Assembly: GCF_006438845.1 (NCBI RefSeq)
Contig: NZ_RCZJ01000002.1
Span: 137,145-201,144 of the forward strand
DNA length: 64,000 nucleotides
Origin: Variovorax ginsengisoli
GTDB taxonomy: Bacteria > Pseudomonadota > Gammaproteobacteria > Burkholderiales > Burkholderiaceae_C
Reading direction: 5' to 3'
Positions 1-8,626 of the stretch are shown piece after piece. The notes under the pieces were generated by a model. That model was not told the DNA's origin, did not search any database, and worked only from the letters and a program-made list of their open reading frames with translations. Position numbers and translations under genes: made by a program. Each line of letters opens with the position of its first letter. Position 1 is the first letter of the stretch.

Positions 1-764
1 ATGTGACGGGGCTGAACCAGTCCCCATGCCGCCTGCACCATGCACAGCACTGCATCGAGCGCGTCGCCGCGTGCATCTGCGAGCAGCCTGTCGCGCTGCG
101 AGTGCGTGAGCGACAGCCGCAGGGCTAGGCGCGTTGCGCCGCGCTCGAGCGCAGACAGCAGGTCGGCGCGGGCCACCCAGCGCGCCGTATCCTGCTTCGC
201 CACGTCGTCGCTTTTGTAGCTGCGCCGACCCACCAGTTCACGCGCCAACAAGCCGGGGTAGGCCTCCAGCGCGATGCGTGTCGCTTCGGGCGCGCCAACA
301 TGCAAGCCTGGCAGCGTCGCGCCAGCCGCCACCAGACGAGGAACACCTGCGTGCAACATGAAGGCAACCGGTGGATTGACCCATTTCATCGATGGGCTGG
401 AGCCGGCGGGGCCGTCGGTGATGCGATGCGCGAACTTGCCGCCGACTGGACGAGCGGCACAGAACCCCGCGAAGGCCGACCGTATCTCCTCGCGGCTGAG
501 ACCGGCATAGTGCTCGATCAGCGCATTCCATTGGGTCGGCCAGCCGAGCTGCTCGACGAGTTCGCGCGGCAATCCGAAAGGAAGGTCGAATCCTCCCACC
601 CAGGCAGGGGTGTCATGCAGCCATTGGCCCCAGGCGTCGAGTGTGCTGAAGCTCAGCAGCTGCGACAGCGTTACTCGGCCACCACGCGCATGGCCGAGCG
701 CGATGACGATCGGCTTTCGCGCGCTCGGGGCACTGGAAAAGTCGCAGCCCACCAGCAGCGTCAT
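1..764 (-). CDS. DUF429 domain protein, C-terminus beyond window
   Basis: The reading frame opens with ATG at 764 (protein start MTLLVGCDFSSAPSARKP) and stays open for 254 codons to the left edge, so the C-terminus is missing. The N-terminal 'GCDFSS' acidic strand followed by a basic, variable loop is typical of DUF429, a family predicted to have an RNase H-like nuclease fold; its biochemical role is unknown. Further blocks such as 'GGFDLPFGLPRELV' and 'HRITDGPAGSSPSMKWVNPP' also fit that family. It lies 13 bp behind the DMT transporter stop, so the two are probably co-transcribed at the tail of the folE-BLUF group. Family assignment is from memory of conserved blocks and is fairly but not fully secure. 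Confidence 0.75.
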   Translation of the reverse strand, partial: MTLLVGCDFSSAPSARKPIVIALGHARGGRVTLSQLLSFSTLDAWGQWLHDTPAWVGGFDLPFGLPRELVEQLGWPTQWNALIEHYAGLSREEIRSAFAGFCAARPVGGKFAHRITDGPAGSSPSMKWVNPPVAFMLHAGVPRLVAAGATLPGLHVGAPEATRIALEAYPGLLARELVGRRSYKSDDVAKQDTARWVARADLLSALERGATRLALRLSLTHSQRDRLLADARGDALDAVLCMVQAAWGLVQPRH

Positions 765-777
765 CGACAAGGAAACC

Positions 778-1659
778 TCATCCCAGCGCCAGCGCGATCA
801 CGCCGACCGCGATGAAGCAGGCCCCGACCAGACGCAAGACACGATCACCCTCGCGCAGCAGATGCCCACCGATCAGCGCCGCGAACAGCATGGAAACTTC
901 CCGCGCCGGCGCCACATGGGAAATCGGCGCTTGCTGCACCGCGTAGAGCACCAGCACATAAGACACGGGGCTGATGACGGCAACCACCATCGCGTACTTC
1001 CACTGTTCGCGCCAGAGCCGGGCCGTGGTCGGTCGGTCGCGCAAGGCCGCGGGCAGGAGCAGCGCCACGCGCACGAGATTGCCGAAATAGTCGAGCAGGA
1101 TGGGCGACATTGCCAGGAACTTCACCGCATAGCTGTCGACCACGGTGTATGCCGCGATGAAGGTGCCCGTGAGGATGCCGTACCGAATGCCCTTGTGCAC
1201 GCGCTCTCGCTGCACCGCGTCTTGCGGCCCCCGCCAAAGCCGCGGTCCGCCGGCCACCAGGAACACGCCCAACACCACCCCGACGATGCCGGACATCCCG
1301 ATCAGGCTGATGCGCTCGCCGAGAAACAGGATCGCCACCAGCGACGACAGCAACGGTCCTGAGCCGCGCGCGAGCGGGTAGACGACGGTCAGGTCCGACT
1401 TGCGGTAGCCACGCAACAACGTCACGTAATACACCACGTGCAACACGCCGCTCAGCACGACGAAACCCCATTCCTTGGCGCCCCACTGCGGCACGACGCG
1501 CCACCCGAGCGCGATGCCGACCGGCGCCCACACAAGCATCATCAACACGCCGCTCTGGAACGCAAATCTTGCATCGCCGTTGGCCTTCTTGGCCGCGATG
1601 TTCCAACTGGCATGGATGACCCCGGCCAGCAGGATCAGTGCGAACGCGGAAAGGGGCAC
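778..1659 (-). CDS. EamA/DMT-family membrane transporter
   Basis: A 293-residue very hydrophobic protein with about ten predicted membrane segments arranged as two similar halves, the usual EamA (drug/metabolite transporter) layout. Signature-like stretches are 'NIAAKKANGDARFAFQSG' near the N-terminus, 'VYPLARGSGPLLSSLVAI' at the end of the first half, and 'SYVLVLYAVQQAPISHVAPARE' in the second. It should sit in the inner membrane and export or import a small metabolite, but the substrate cannot be read from sequence. The start is GTG at 1659, 25 bp downstream of the BLUF gene; the DUF429 gene follows after 13 bp. Confidence 0.85.
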   Translation of the reverse strand: MPLSAFALILLAGVIHASWNIAAKKANGDARFAFQSGVLMMLVWAPVGIALGWRVVPQWGAKEWGFVVLSGVLHVVYYVTLLRGYRKSDLTVVYPLARGSGPLLSSLVAILFLGERISLIGMSGIVGVVLGVFLVAGGPRLWRGPQDAVQRERVHKGIRYGILTGTFIAAYTVVDSYAVKFLAMSPILLDYFGNLVRVALLLPAALRDRPTTARLWREQWKYAMVVAVISPVSYVLVLYAVQQAPISHVAPAREVSMLFAALIGGHLLREGDRVLRLVGACFIAVGVIALALG

Positions 1660-1684
1660 GGGCGCGCGAGCGAACCGCGAGGGC

Positions 1685-2107
1685 TCAGTTGCGTCCGACG
1701 ATGGCGGCGGTGGCCATCAGCTCTTCGAGCAGCGCCAGCGAGACCTTGCCGGACACGGCGTAAGGATCAAGCTCAGGGCGTTCGGAATAGCGCAATAACG
1801 TAGCGGCATGGACCTTGGTGAGATGCACCTGACCCATGGTCCAGCCGCCGAAGCGCCGCTCGGCGATCTCTTCGTAATGCAGCAGGACGACATCCTTGTG
1901 CCGCGGGTCTTTCTGGATGTGCCCGTACAACTCGCTCACCGCCATCCGCCCACCTTCGATCGCCTGCAGGAAGATGCCAGCGCCGTAGCAGAGGATGCCG
2001 GTGATGCCGCAAGCCGTGTTGTGTGCCCTGGACTGCGCCAGGATCGCTTCGGTGGCGCCGCTGCCGGTGTCGACGGCGCGGCTGGCGTAGAGAAGGCGTA
2101 CGAGCAT
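1685..2107 (-). CDS. BLUF-domain blue-light photoreceptor
   Basis: A 140-residue stand-alone BLUF protein. BLUF domains bind FAD and sense blue light through a Tyr-Gln hydrogen-bond switch. The key residues are in place: Tyr7 ('LLYAS'), Asn30 ('HNTACGITG'), Gln48 ('FLQAIEGG'), Trp89 and Met91 ('GGWTM'). The spacing from Asn to Gln (18), Gln to Trp (41) and Trp to Met (2) equals that of AppA as I recall it, so photochemistry is probably intact. After about residue 95 there is only a short helical tail and no output domain, so signalling would need a partner protein. It starts 5 bp after the folE stop, implying co-transcription and perhaps translational coupling. Confidence 0.93.
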   Translation of the reverse strand: MLVRLLYASRAVDTGSGATEAILAQSRAHNTACGITGILCYGAGIFLQAIEGGRMAVSELYGHIQKDPRHKDVVLLHYEEIAERRFGGWTMGQVHLTKVHAATLLRYSERPELDPYAVSGKVSLALLEELMATAAIVGRN

Positions 2108-2112
2108 GGCGT

Positions 2113-2844
2113 TCAGCGATTTCGCGGCAAGAGAGAGAGAAATTCACGACGCAGGTTCGGGTCCTTGAGGAACACGCCGCGCATCACGGAGTTGATCATC
2201 TTGCTGTCCATTTCCTTGACGCCGCGCCAAGCCATGCAGAAATGCTCGGCTTCCATGACCAGGGCCAGCCCGTCGGGCTGCGTCTTCTGCTGGATCAGGT
2301 CGGCCAACTGCACCACCGCCTCCTCCTGGATCTGCGGACGGCCCATCACCCATTCGGCCAGGCGCGCGTACTTGGAAAGCCCGATCACGTTGGTGTGCTC
2401 GTTGGGCATCACGCCAATCCAGAGCTTGCCGATGATCGGGCAGAAGTGGTGCGAGCAGGCGCTGCGCACCGTGATCGGGCCGACGATCATCAGCTCGTTC
2501 AGGTGCTCGGCATTTGGAAACTCAGTGAGCGAGGGCGGTGGCACGTAGCGGCCGCGGAACACCTCGTTGACGTACATCTTGGCGACGCGCCGCGCCGTGT
2601 TGTCGGTGTTGTGGTCGTGCTCGACGTCGATCACCAGGCTTTCGAGCACGCCCTTCATCTTGACCTCGACCTCGTCGAGCAATGCTTCGAGCTCTCCCGG
2701 CTGGATGAATTCGGCGATGTTGTCGTTGGCGTTGAAGCGCTTGCGGGCAGCCTGCAGACGCTCGCGGATCTTGACGGAGACAGGCACGCCCTCGTCGTCG
2801 GCCGGTGCGTCGGAGGGGTTGGTGTCTTCGATCTTCCTGAGCAT
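2113..2844 (-). CDS. folE: GTP cyclohydrolase I
   Basis: A 243-residue type I GTP cyclohydrolase that converts GTP to 7,8-dihydroneopterin triphosphate, the first step of folate/pterin synthesis. The zinc ligands are visible as Cys130 and His133 in 'SACSHHFCP' and Cys203 in 'EHFCMAWRG'. Other family blocks are 'VGPITVRS', 'NEHTNVIGLSKYARL' and 'RPQIQEE'. I start it at ATG 2844 (MLRKIED) because the longer frame runs back into the 3' end of the neighbouring EEP gene. The first ~40 residues are a low-conservation extension seen in other proteobacterial forms. NudB, which acts on its product, is encoded about 0.8 kb upstream on the same strand. Confidence 0.96.
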   Translation of the reverse strand: MLRKIEDTNPSDAPADDEGVPVSVKIRERLQAARKRFNANDNIAEFIQPGELEALLDEVEVKMKGVLESLVIDVEHDHNTDNTARRVAKMYVNEVFRGRYVPPPSLTEFPNAEHLNELMIVGPITVRSACSHHFCPIIGKLWIGVMPNEHTNVIGLSKYARLAEWVMGRPQIQEEAVVQLADLIQQKTQPDGLALVMEAEHFCMAWRGVKEMDSKMINSVMRGVFLKDPNLRREFLSLLPRNR

Positions 2845-2912
2845 GCGGAATCGTACCAGCGAACGTCCGGCGGCTTTCGGCCTCCGAGCGCACAGCCCGC
2901 TTCCGGAAAGTG

Positions 2913-3671
2913 CTACTTGGTCGCCAGCGAAAATTCGGTCAGGAGCGGCAAATGGTCCGACATGCGCGCCCAGATCGGACCGCGCGGCACGCTGCAAGCG
3001 ACAGGCGCCAGCTGGCGTGCGTAGATGAAGTCCAGCTGCGTCACCGGCAGGCGCGACGGATAGGTGAGCGTCGGCGGACCGCGCAGATCGCTTGAATCAC
3101 GCATGCCCATGGCGTTCATCGCGTAGCGCATGCGCGCGCCCCAGTCGTTGAAGTCGCCGGCCACGAGCACGGCCTCCTCCGGTGGAATTTCGCGCTCGAT
3201 GAACTCGCGCAGCCGTGCGATCTGCCGCACGCGGCTGCCTTTGATCAGGCCCAGGTGCACGACGATCGCATGCACCGGCAGTCCGTCGACGTCGATCAGC
3301 ACATGCAGCAGCCCGCGTTGCTCGAAGCGATGGTCGGAAATGTCCTGGTGGCTGCTGCGGATCACCGGCCAGCGCGTGAGCAGCGCGTTGCCGTGCTCGC
3401 CGTGGCGTGTCACCGCGTTGGTTTCGTAGACCGCGGTGTAACCCTCGGGGGCGAGGAAGTCGGCCTGCGGCAGTTCGGGCCAGCGTGCGAAACGCAGCGC
3501 GCCCTGACGGTTCATCTTGCGCACTTCCTGAAGGCACACGATGTCCGCGTCGAGTTGCTCGATCGCATGACCGAGGTTGTGGATTTCCAGCCGACGCGCG
3601 GGGCCGATGCCTTGAACGCCTTTGTGGATGTTGTAAGTCGCCACCCGAAAGGTGTTCGCGGTGGAGTTCAT
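2913..3671 (-). CDS. endonuclease/exonuclease/phosphatase family protein (YbhP-like)
   Basis: A 252-residue EEP-superfamily protein (metal-dependent phosphodiesterase or phosphatase fold). The diagnostic blocks occur in order: 'VATYNIHKGVQG' near the N-terminus, 'IVCLQEVRKMN' with the metal-binding Glu, 'HGNALLTRWPV', 'VAGDFNDWG' and the C-terminal 'SDHLPLLTEF' with the catalytic Asp-His. It most resembles E. coli YbhP, whose gene is paired with cardiolipin synthase clsB; here no clsB follows and folE comes next after 68 bp. ATG 3671 overlaps the nudB stop by 4 bp (ATGA), so the two are translationally linked. The substrate is unknown. Confidence 0.87.
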   Translation of the reverse strand: MNSTANTFRVATYNIHKGVQGIGPARRLEIHNLGHAIEQLDADIVCLQEVRKMNRQGALRFARWPELPQADFLAPEGYTAVYETNAVTRHGEHGNALLTRWPVIRSSHQDISDHRFEQRGLLHVLIDVDGLPVHAIVVHLGLIKGSRVRQIARLREFIEREIPPEEAVLVAGDFNDWGARMRYAMNAMGMRDSSDLRGPPTLTYPSRLPVTQLDFIYARQLAPVACSVPRGPIWARMSDHLPLLTEFSLATK

Positions 3672-4129
3672 GACGCAAATTGTGGCAGCAGCAGGATGGC
3701 TTCTGCGTTGGAGGGAGAAAAGCAGGCGTCCGCCGCGTCGCGGTAGGAAAGCCAGCGCCACGCGGTGTGCTCGCGCGGCGCCAGCAACGGCGCCATGCGC
3801 TCCGGCACGCACAGGCCGAACAGATGCTCGGTGTTGCGCGTGACCCCCGGTGCATAGCGAGCGCGCCAGCGCGGGTAGATCTCGTAGACGTTCTGCAAAT
3901 GCCAGTCGCGAAGCTGCGTGGCGAGAGCACTGCCGGGCCGGCAGTCGAAGCCGGTTTCCTCGTGCACCTCGCGTGCGGCAGTGCGCATCAGCGGCTCGTC
4001 CTCGTGGTCCTTGCTGCCGGTCACCGATTGCCAGAAATCGTCGGCATCGGCGCGCTGTATCAGCAGCACGTCGAGCGCCCGTGTGTAGATCACGACGAGC
4101 ACCGATTCCGGAATCTTGAAAGGCGACAT
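3668..4129 (-). CDS. nudB: dihydroneopterin triphosphate diphosphatase
   Basis: A 153-residue Nudix hydrolase. The Nudix box runs from 'GSKDHEDEPL' to 'AAREVHEETGF', matching GX5EX7REUXEEXGU, and 'SVTGSKDHEDE' is typical of NudB. NudB removes pyrophosphate from dihydroneopterin triphosphate, the product of FolE, giving the monophosphate in folate synthesis. The gene lies behind aspS, a common betaproteobacterial arrangement. A hairpin terminator (4157-4183) separates it from aspS, so it may depend on read-through or its own promoter. Its stop overlaps the next gene by 4 bp. Confidence 0.92.
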   Translation of the reverse strand: MSPFKIPESVLVVIYTRALDVLLIQRADADDFWQSVTGSKDHEDEPLMRTAAREVHEETGFDCRPGSALATQLRDWHLQNVYEIYPRWRARYAPGVTRNTEHLFGLCVPERMAPLLAPREHTAWRWLSYRDAADACFSPSNAEAILLLPQFAS

Positions 4130-4156
4130 GGCGGCCCAGCCCTCAGAACGTTGGAC

Positions 4157-4183
4157 AAGAAAAAGGGCACCGTGTCGTGCCCT
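4157..4183 (-). terminator. rho-independent terminator after aspS
   Basis: Read on the minus strand, a perfect 7-bp stem (AGGGCAC/GTGCCCT, 6-nt loop) is followed at once by a T-rich run, 'TTTTTCTTG'. It lies 35 bp beyond the aspS stop and 27 bp before the nudB start, so it should cut aspS transcription and lower nudB expression. Confidence 0.8.
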
Positions 4184-4217
4184 CTTCCTTCACTGTCATG
4201 GCCGTACGCTGGCGTCC

Positions 4218-6023
4218 TCAGACAGCGGGTTGCGAATTGCGAAGCTTGATATGCAATTCGCGCAGTTGCTTCTCGTCCACCGGGCTCGGCGCCTGCGTCA
4301 GCAGATCCTGCGCGCGCTGGGTCTTCGGGAAGGCAATCACGTCACGGATCGATTCGGCGCCGGTCATCAGCATGACGAGGCGGTCGAGGCCGATCGCGAT
4401 GCCGCCGTGCGGGGGGGCACCGTACTGCAGCGCGTCGAGCAGGAAGCCGAACTTGAGCTGCGCATCCTCGGCGCTGATCTTGAGCGCGCGGAACACCTTG
4501 CTCTGAACTTCCTCGCGGTGGATCCGCACCGAGCCGCCGCCCATCTCGATGCCGTTGAGCACCATGTCGTAGGCCTTGGCGATGCACTTCTCGGGGGCTG
4601 TGTCCATGAGGTCTTCATGGCCGTCCTTCGGCGCGGTGAACGGGTGGTGCACGGCGCTCCAGCGCTGGCCTTCCTCGTCGAACTCGAACATCGGGAAGTC
4701 GACCACCCAGAGCGGCGCCCAGCGGTCGTCGAACAGGCCCGCCTTCTTCCCGAAGGCGCTGTGGCCGATCTTCACGCGCAGCGCGCCGATCGCGTCGTTG
4801 ACGACCTTTTCCTTGTCGGCACCGAAGAACAGGATGTCGCCGTTGCGCGCGCCGGTGCGGGCGATGATCTCGGCCAGCGTCGCGTCGTCGAGGTTCTTGA
4901 CGATCGGGCTCTGCAGGCCGTCGCGGCCGGCTGCGGCGTCGTTGACCTTGATGTAGGCCAGTCCCTTGGCGCCGTAGATCTTGACGAACTCCTGGTAGGC
5001 ATCGATCTCGCCGCGCGACATGCCGCCTTCGGCACCGCCGCCCGGCACGCGCAAGGCGACCACGCGACCATCCTTCATCGTCGCGGCGTTCGAGAACACC
5101 TTGAACTCGACGCGCTTCATCAGTTCGGTGAGTTCCGTGAACTCAAGCTTCACGCGCAGATCGGGCTTGTCCGAGCCGTACTTGAACATCGCGTCGCCGT
5201 ACGTCATGGTCGGGAACACCGGCAGGTCGATGCCCGCTGCGTTGCGGAACATGGTGCGCACCATGCCTTCGAACATCTCGCGGATCTCTTCTTCGGCAAG
5301 GAAGGAGGTCTCGATGTCGATCTGGGTGAATTCGGGCTGGCGGTCGGCGCGCAGGTCCTCGTCGCGGAAGCACTTGACGATCTGGTAGTAGCGGTCGTAG
5401 CCGGCCACCATCAACAACTGCTTGAAGAGCTGCGGCGACTGCGGCAGCGCGAAGAAGCTGCCGTCATGCACGCGACTGGGCACCAGGTAGTCGCGCGCGC
5501 CTTCGGGCGTCGACTTGCCGAGCATCGGCGTCTCGATGTCGATGAAGCCGTTGGCGTCGAGGAACTTGCGCGTTTCCATCGTCACCTTGTAGCGCAGCAT
5601 CATGTTGCGTTGCATCGCCGGGCGGCGCAGGTCGAGCACGCGGTGCGTGAGGCGGGTGGTTTCGCTGAGGTTGTCGTCGTCGAGCAGGAAGGGCGGCGTG
5701 ACCGAGGGGTTGAGCACTTTCAGCTCGTGGCACAGCACTTCGATCTTGCCGCTCTTGAGAGCGTCGTTGACCGTGCCCTCGGGACGCGCGCGCACCAGGC
5801 CCTTGATCTGCACGCAGAACTCGTTGCGCAGGTCTTCGGCGATGGCGAAATTGGCGGCACGGTCCGGGTCGCACACCACCTGGACATAGCCTTCGCGGTC
5901 GCGCACGTCGATGAAGATCACGCCGCCGTGGTCGCGCCGGCGATTGACCCATCCGCACAGGGTGACGGTTTCGCCCATCAGGGCTTCGGTCACGAGACCG
6001 CAATAGTGAGAACGCATGGCCAT
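4218..6023 (-). CDS. aspS: aspartyl-tRNA synthetase (probably non-discriminating)
   Basis: A 601-residue bacterial-type class II synthetase that charges tRNA-Asp. The N-terminal OB fold carries '[15 protein letters not shown]', the catalytic core has '[18 protein letters not shown]' (motif 2), a GAD insertion lies in the middle, and motif 3 is '[17 protein letters not shown]'. His32 in 'RRDHGG' and Gly83 in 'RPEGTVN' occupy the places where non-discriminating enzymes such as the Pseudomonas aeruginosa AspRS have His and Gly. It may therefore also mischarge tRNA-Asn for GatCAB. I chose ATG 6023 (MAMRSHYCG); ATG 6017 is equally possible. Confidence 0.96.
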   Translation of the reverse strand: MAMRSHYCGLVTEALMGETVTLCGWVNRRRDHGGVIFIDVRDREGYVQVVCDPDRAANFAIAEDLRNEFCVQIKGLVRARPEGTVNDALKSGKIEVLCHELKVLNPSVTPPFLLDDDNLSETTRLTHRVLDLRRPAMQRNMMLRYKVTMETRKFLDANGFIDIETPMLGKSTPEGARDYLVPSRVHDGSFFALPQSPQLFKQLLMVAGYDRYYQIVKCFRDEDLRADRQPEFTQIDIETSFLAEEEIREMFEGMVRTMFRNAAGIDLPVFPTMTYGDAMFKYGSDKPDLRVKLEFTELTELMKRVEFKVFSNAATMKDGRVVALRVPGGGAEGGMSRGEIDAYQEFVKIYGAKGLAYIKVNDAAAGRDGLQSPIVKNLDDATLAEIIARTGARNGDILFFGADKEKVVNDAIGALRVKIGHSAFGKKAGLFDDRWAPLWVVDFPMFEFDEEGQRWSAVHHPFTAPKDGHEDLMDTAPEKCIAKAYDMVLNGIEMGGGSVRIHREEVQSKVFRALKISAEDAQLKFGFLLDALQYGAPPHGGIAIGLDRLVMLMTGAESIRDVIAFPKTQRAQDLLTQAPSPVDEKQLRELHIKLRNSQPAV

Positions 6024-6054
6024 AAGTGGATTCCGAGCGCCAGGGCGGCGCGTT

Positions 6055-6678
6055 TTACTGGGATTTCGCAAGGGTCGCGGGGCCGCCTGGGACCACCACA
6101 CCCATCGAGACGATGTACTTGAGCGCATCGTCGACGCTCATCTGGAGTTCGATACAGTCGCTGCGCTTGAGCATCACGAAATAGCCGCCGGTGGGATTCG
6201 GCGTGGTCGGCACGTACACCCCAAGGTATTCGCCACCGCCCAGGTGCGCGCGCACGTCGGCACCGGGCGTGCCCGTGACGAAAGCGATCGTCCAGACACC
6301 TTCACGCGGCCATTCGATCAGCACCGCCGTGCGAAAGGCGTTGCCGTTCTCCGAGAACAGCGTGTCGGACACCTGCTTGACGCTGGAGTAGATCGAGCGC
6401 ACGACGGGAATGCGCCGCACCACCGCGTCGCCCCACCCGAGCAGGCGCTTGCCGACAAAGTTGCTGGCCACCGCACCCACCACCAGCAGGATCGCGAGCG
6501 TGAGCAGCACCCCGAGGCCACGCACCCTGTGCTCGGTCAGCCAGACCTGCCACTGTTCCGGCAGCAGCCAAAGCGTCTGGTCGAGCGTCCCGATGATCCA
6601 GTTGAGCACGCCCAGCGTGATGACCAGCGGCACGATGACCAGCAGGCCCGAGAGCAGCCATTTGCGCAACGCGTGCAT
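6055..6678 (-). CDS. DUF502 inner-membrane protein
   Basis: A 207-residue protein with two strong membrane segments: '[19 protein letters not shown]' near residues 7-28 and '[23 protein letters not shown]' near 54-76. A soluble C-terminal domain follows with '[18 protein letters not shown]' and '[14 protein letters not shown]', blocks characteristic of DUF502. The function is not established. It lies between fmdB (9 bp gap) and aspS (31 bp gap), an order conserved in many Burkholderiales, which suggests one transcript. Confidence 0.9.
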   Translation of the reverse strand: MHALRKWLLSGLLVIVPLVITLGVLNWIIGTLDQTLWLLPEQWQVWLTEHRVRGLGVLLTLAILLVVGAVASNFVGKRLLGWGDAVVRRIPVVRSIYSSVKQVSDTLFSENGNAFRTAVLIEWPREGVWTIAFVTGTPGADVRAHLGGGEYLGVYVPTTPNPTGGYFVMLKRSDCIELQMSVDDALKYIVSMGVVVPGGPATLAKSQ

Positions 6679-6687
6679 GGTGCGGAC

Positions 6688-7050
6688 TCAGTCGCTCTTG
6701 CTGGCCGGCGCGGGCGCAGGTGCCGGGCTGGATGCCGCGGCAGGCGCCGGTACCGGCGCGGCAGAAGCTGCAGCCGGTGCGCTCGCTGGCGTCGTGGATG
6801 TCTCTGCCGGCTTGGCGGCGCCTTCAGCGGCCGGGGTATCGACCGGCTTCGCGGCCGTCTTGCCGCCGCCGTCGCGGAAGTCCGTCACGTACCAGCCCGA
6901 ACCCTTGAGCTGGAAGCCGGCGGCCGTCACCTGCTTTTCGAATGCACTCGCCCCGCAAGCCGGGCACACCGTGAGAGGGGCGTCGGACATTTTCTGCAAC
7001 GCGTCTTTGGCAAAGCCGCAGGCACTGCACTTGTAGGCGTAGATTGGCAT
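6688..7050 (-). CDS. FmdB-family zinc-ribbon protein
   Basis: A 120-residue protein. Its first ~70 residues form a zinc ribbon with Cys8/Cys11 ('CSAC') and Cys29/Cys32 ('CPAC'), as in FmdB, the putative regulatory protein family, and it carries the usual 'MPIYAYKC' start. 'FQLKGSGWYVTDF' is another family block. The last ~45 residues are low-complexity Ala/Pro/Thr, common in family members from high-GC genomes and probably disordered. Its role is unproven. It heads the fmdB-DUF502-aspS group. Confidence 0.92.
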   Translation of the reverse strand: MPIYAYKCSACGFAKDALQKMSDAPLTVCPACGASAFEKQVTAAGFQLKGSGWYVTDFRDGGGKTAAKPVDTPAAEGAAKPAETSTTPASAPAAASAAPVPAPAAASSPAPAPAPASKSD

Positions 7051-7132
7051 GGGAATGGGGCGAAAAAGAGCGGCGCAGCTGCCACTCGCAAAGCCCTCGA
7101 TTATAGGGGCGCAGCCCGTGCCAGCCCCGGTC

Positions 7133-8581
7133 TCAGGCGGGGTCGACCATCAACGGACGGTGCGGCGTGCGGGTGTTGACCACCCACTGCGGCGCCAGCG
7201 ATCCGGCGGCCATGCCGACGAAAGCCGCGAGCACGCCGGCCAGCTGCGGAGGGAAAGCCGTGCCCCACGGCATCGCCAAGAACAGCAGCCAGGTGCCGAT
7301 GCCCAGCATCACCGCTGCGATGGCGCCCTGCGTTGTCGCGCGTTTCCAGTACAGCCCGCACACCAACGGCACGAAGGCACCGACCAATGGGACCTGGTAG
7401 GCCCCGGACACCAGTTCGTAGATCGGCGTGCCCTGCATGCGGATCGAATAGGCGAGCACCGCGGCGCTGAACACCAGCACGGTAACGCGCATCGTCCGCA
7501 GGTTCTCGCGGTCGGTACCGGCCGGATGGAACTGGCGCCAGATGTTCTCTGTGAAGGTGACGCTCGGCGCCAGCAAGGTCGCCGAGGCGGTCGACTTGAT
7601 GGCCGAGAGCAGCGCACCGAAGAAAAGCACCTGCATCACGAAAGGCATCTTCTCGAGCACCAGCGTGGGGAGCACCTTCTGCGGATCGTCCTTGAGCAGC
7701 GCCGCGGTCTGCTCCGGCATGATCAGCAACGCGCTCGCCACCAGGAACATGGGCACGAACGCGAACAGGATGTAGGCGACCCCGCCGATCACCGGCCCGC
7801 GCGTCGCAGCCTTGACGTTGTTGGCCGACATCACGCGCTGGAACACGTCCTGCTGCGGAATGGAGCCCAGCATCATCGTGATGGCTGCGGCGAAGAAGAA
7901 CACCATGTCCTTGTAGTTCGGCTCGGGCCAGAACTTGAAGAGGTCCTTGCTGACCGCGAAGGCCACCACCTTGTCGGCCCCGCCGGCCATCTGGCCGGCG
8001 AACACGGCGATCACCGCCAGGCCGACCACCAGGATGATCATCTGGATGAAATCGGTAACCGCCACCGACCACATTCCGCCGAAGAGTGTGTACGCCAGGA
8101 TCGACAACACGCCGATCACCATGCCCATCGCCACGCTGATGGCGCCGGCCGAGAGAACGTTGAACACAAGACCCAGCGCCGTGACCTGCGCAGACACCCA
8201 GCCCAGGTAGCTCAGCATGATGATGAGCGAGCAGGCCACTTCGACCACGCGGCCGTAGCGTTCGCGGTAGTAGTCGCTGATGGTCAGCAACGTCATGCGG
8301 TAGAGCTTGCCGGCGAAGAACAGGCCGACCAGGATGAGGCAGGTGCCGGCGCCAAAGGGGTCTTCCACCACGCTGCCCAATCCGCCCTCGATGAACTTCG
8401 CCGGAATGCCCAGCACCGTTTCGGAGCCGAACCAGGTCGCGAACGTCGTCGTGACGATCATGAAGAGCGGCAGATGCCGTCCGGCGATTGCGAAGTCGGT
8501 GGTGTTCTTCACGCGCCGCGCCGCATACAGGCCGATGGCGATCGTGAGCAGCAGATAAGCAGCGACCAGGGTCAACAGCAC
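7133..8581 (-). CDS. sodium:solute symporter family protein
   Basis: A 482-residue SSS-family secondary transporter with about 12-13 membrane helices. The N-terminal half has 'FAIAGRHLPLFMIVTTTFATWFGSE' and 'GWVSAQVTALG', and the middle has 'FGALLSAIKSTASATLLAPS', the Na+-site region of this family. It should use a sodium gradient to import a small solute; the substrate is not evident. The start is GTG at 8581, with a good 'AAGGAG' ribosome site 8 bp upstream. It follows ubiB by 45 bp on the same strand but is functionally unrelated. Confidence 0.9.
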   Translation of the reverse strand: MLLTLVAAYLLLTIAIGLYAARRVKNTTDFAIAGRHLPLFMIVTTTFATWFGSETVLGIPAKFIEGGLGSVVEDPFGAGTCLILVGLFFAGKLYRMTLLTISDYYRERYGRVVEVACSLIIMLSYLGWVSAQVTALGLVFNVLSAGAISVAMGMVIGVLSILAYTLFGGMWSVAVTDFIQMIILVVGLAVIAVFAGQMAGGADKVVAFAVSKDLFKFWPEPNYKDMVFFFAAAITMMLGSIPQQDVFQRVMSANNVKAATRGPVIGGVAYILFAFVPMFLVASALLIMPEQTAALLKDDPQKVLPTLVLEKMPFVMQVLFFGALLSAIKSTASATLLAPSVTFTENIWRQFHPAGTDRENLRTMRVTVLVFSAAVLAYSIRMQGTPIYELVSGAYQVPLVGAFVPLVCGLYWKRATTQGAIAAVMLGIGTWLLFLAMPWGTAFPPQLAGVLAAFVGMAAGSLAPQWVVNTRTPHRPLMVDPA

Positions 8582-8626
8582 GACGATTTCTCCTTTTTCC
8601 TCAATCGATGGCCCGCGGCCGGGTCG

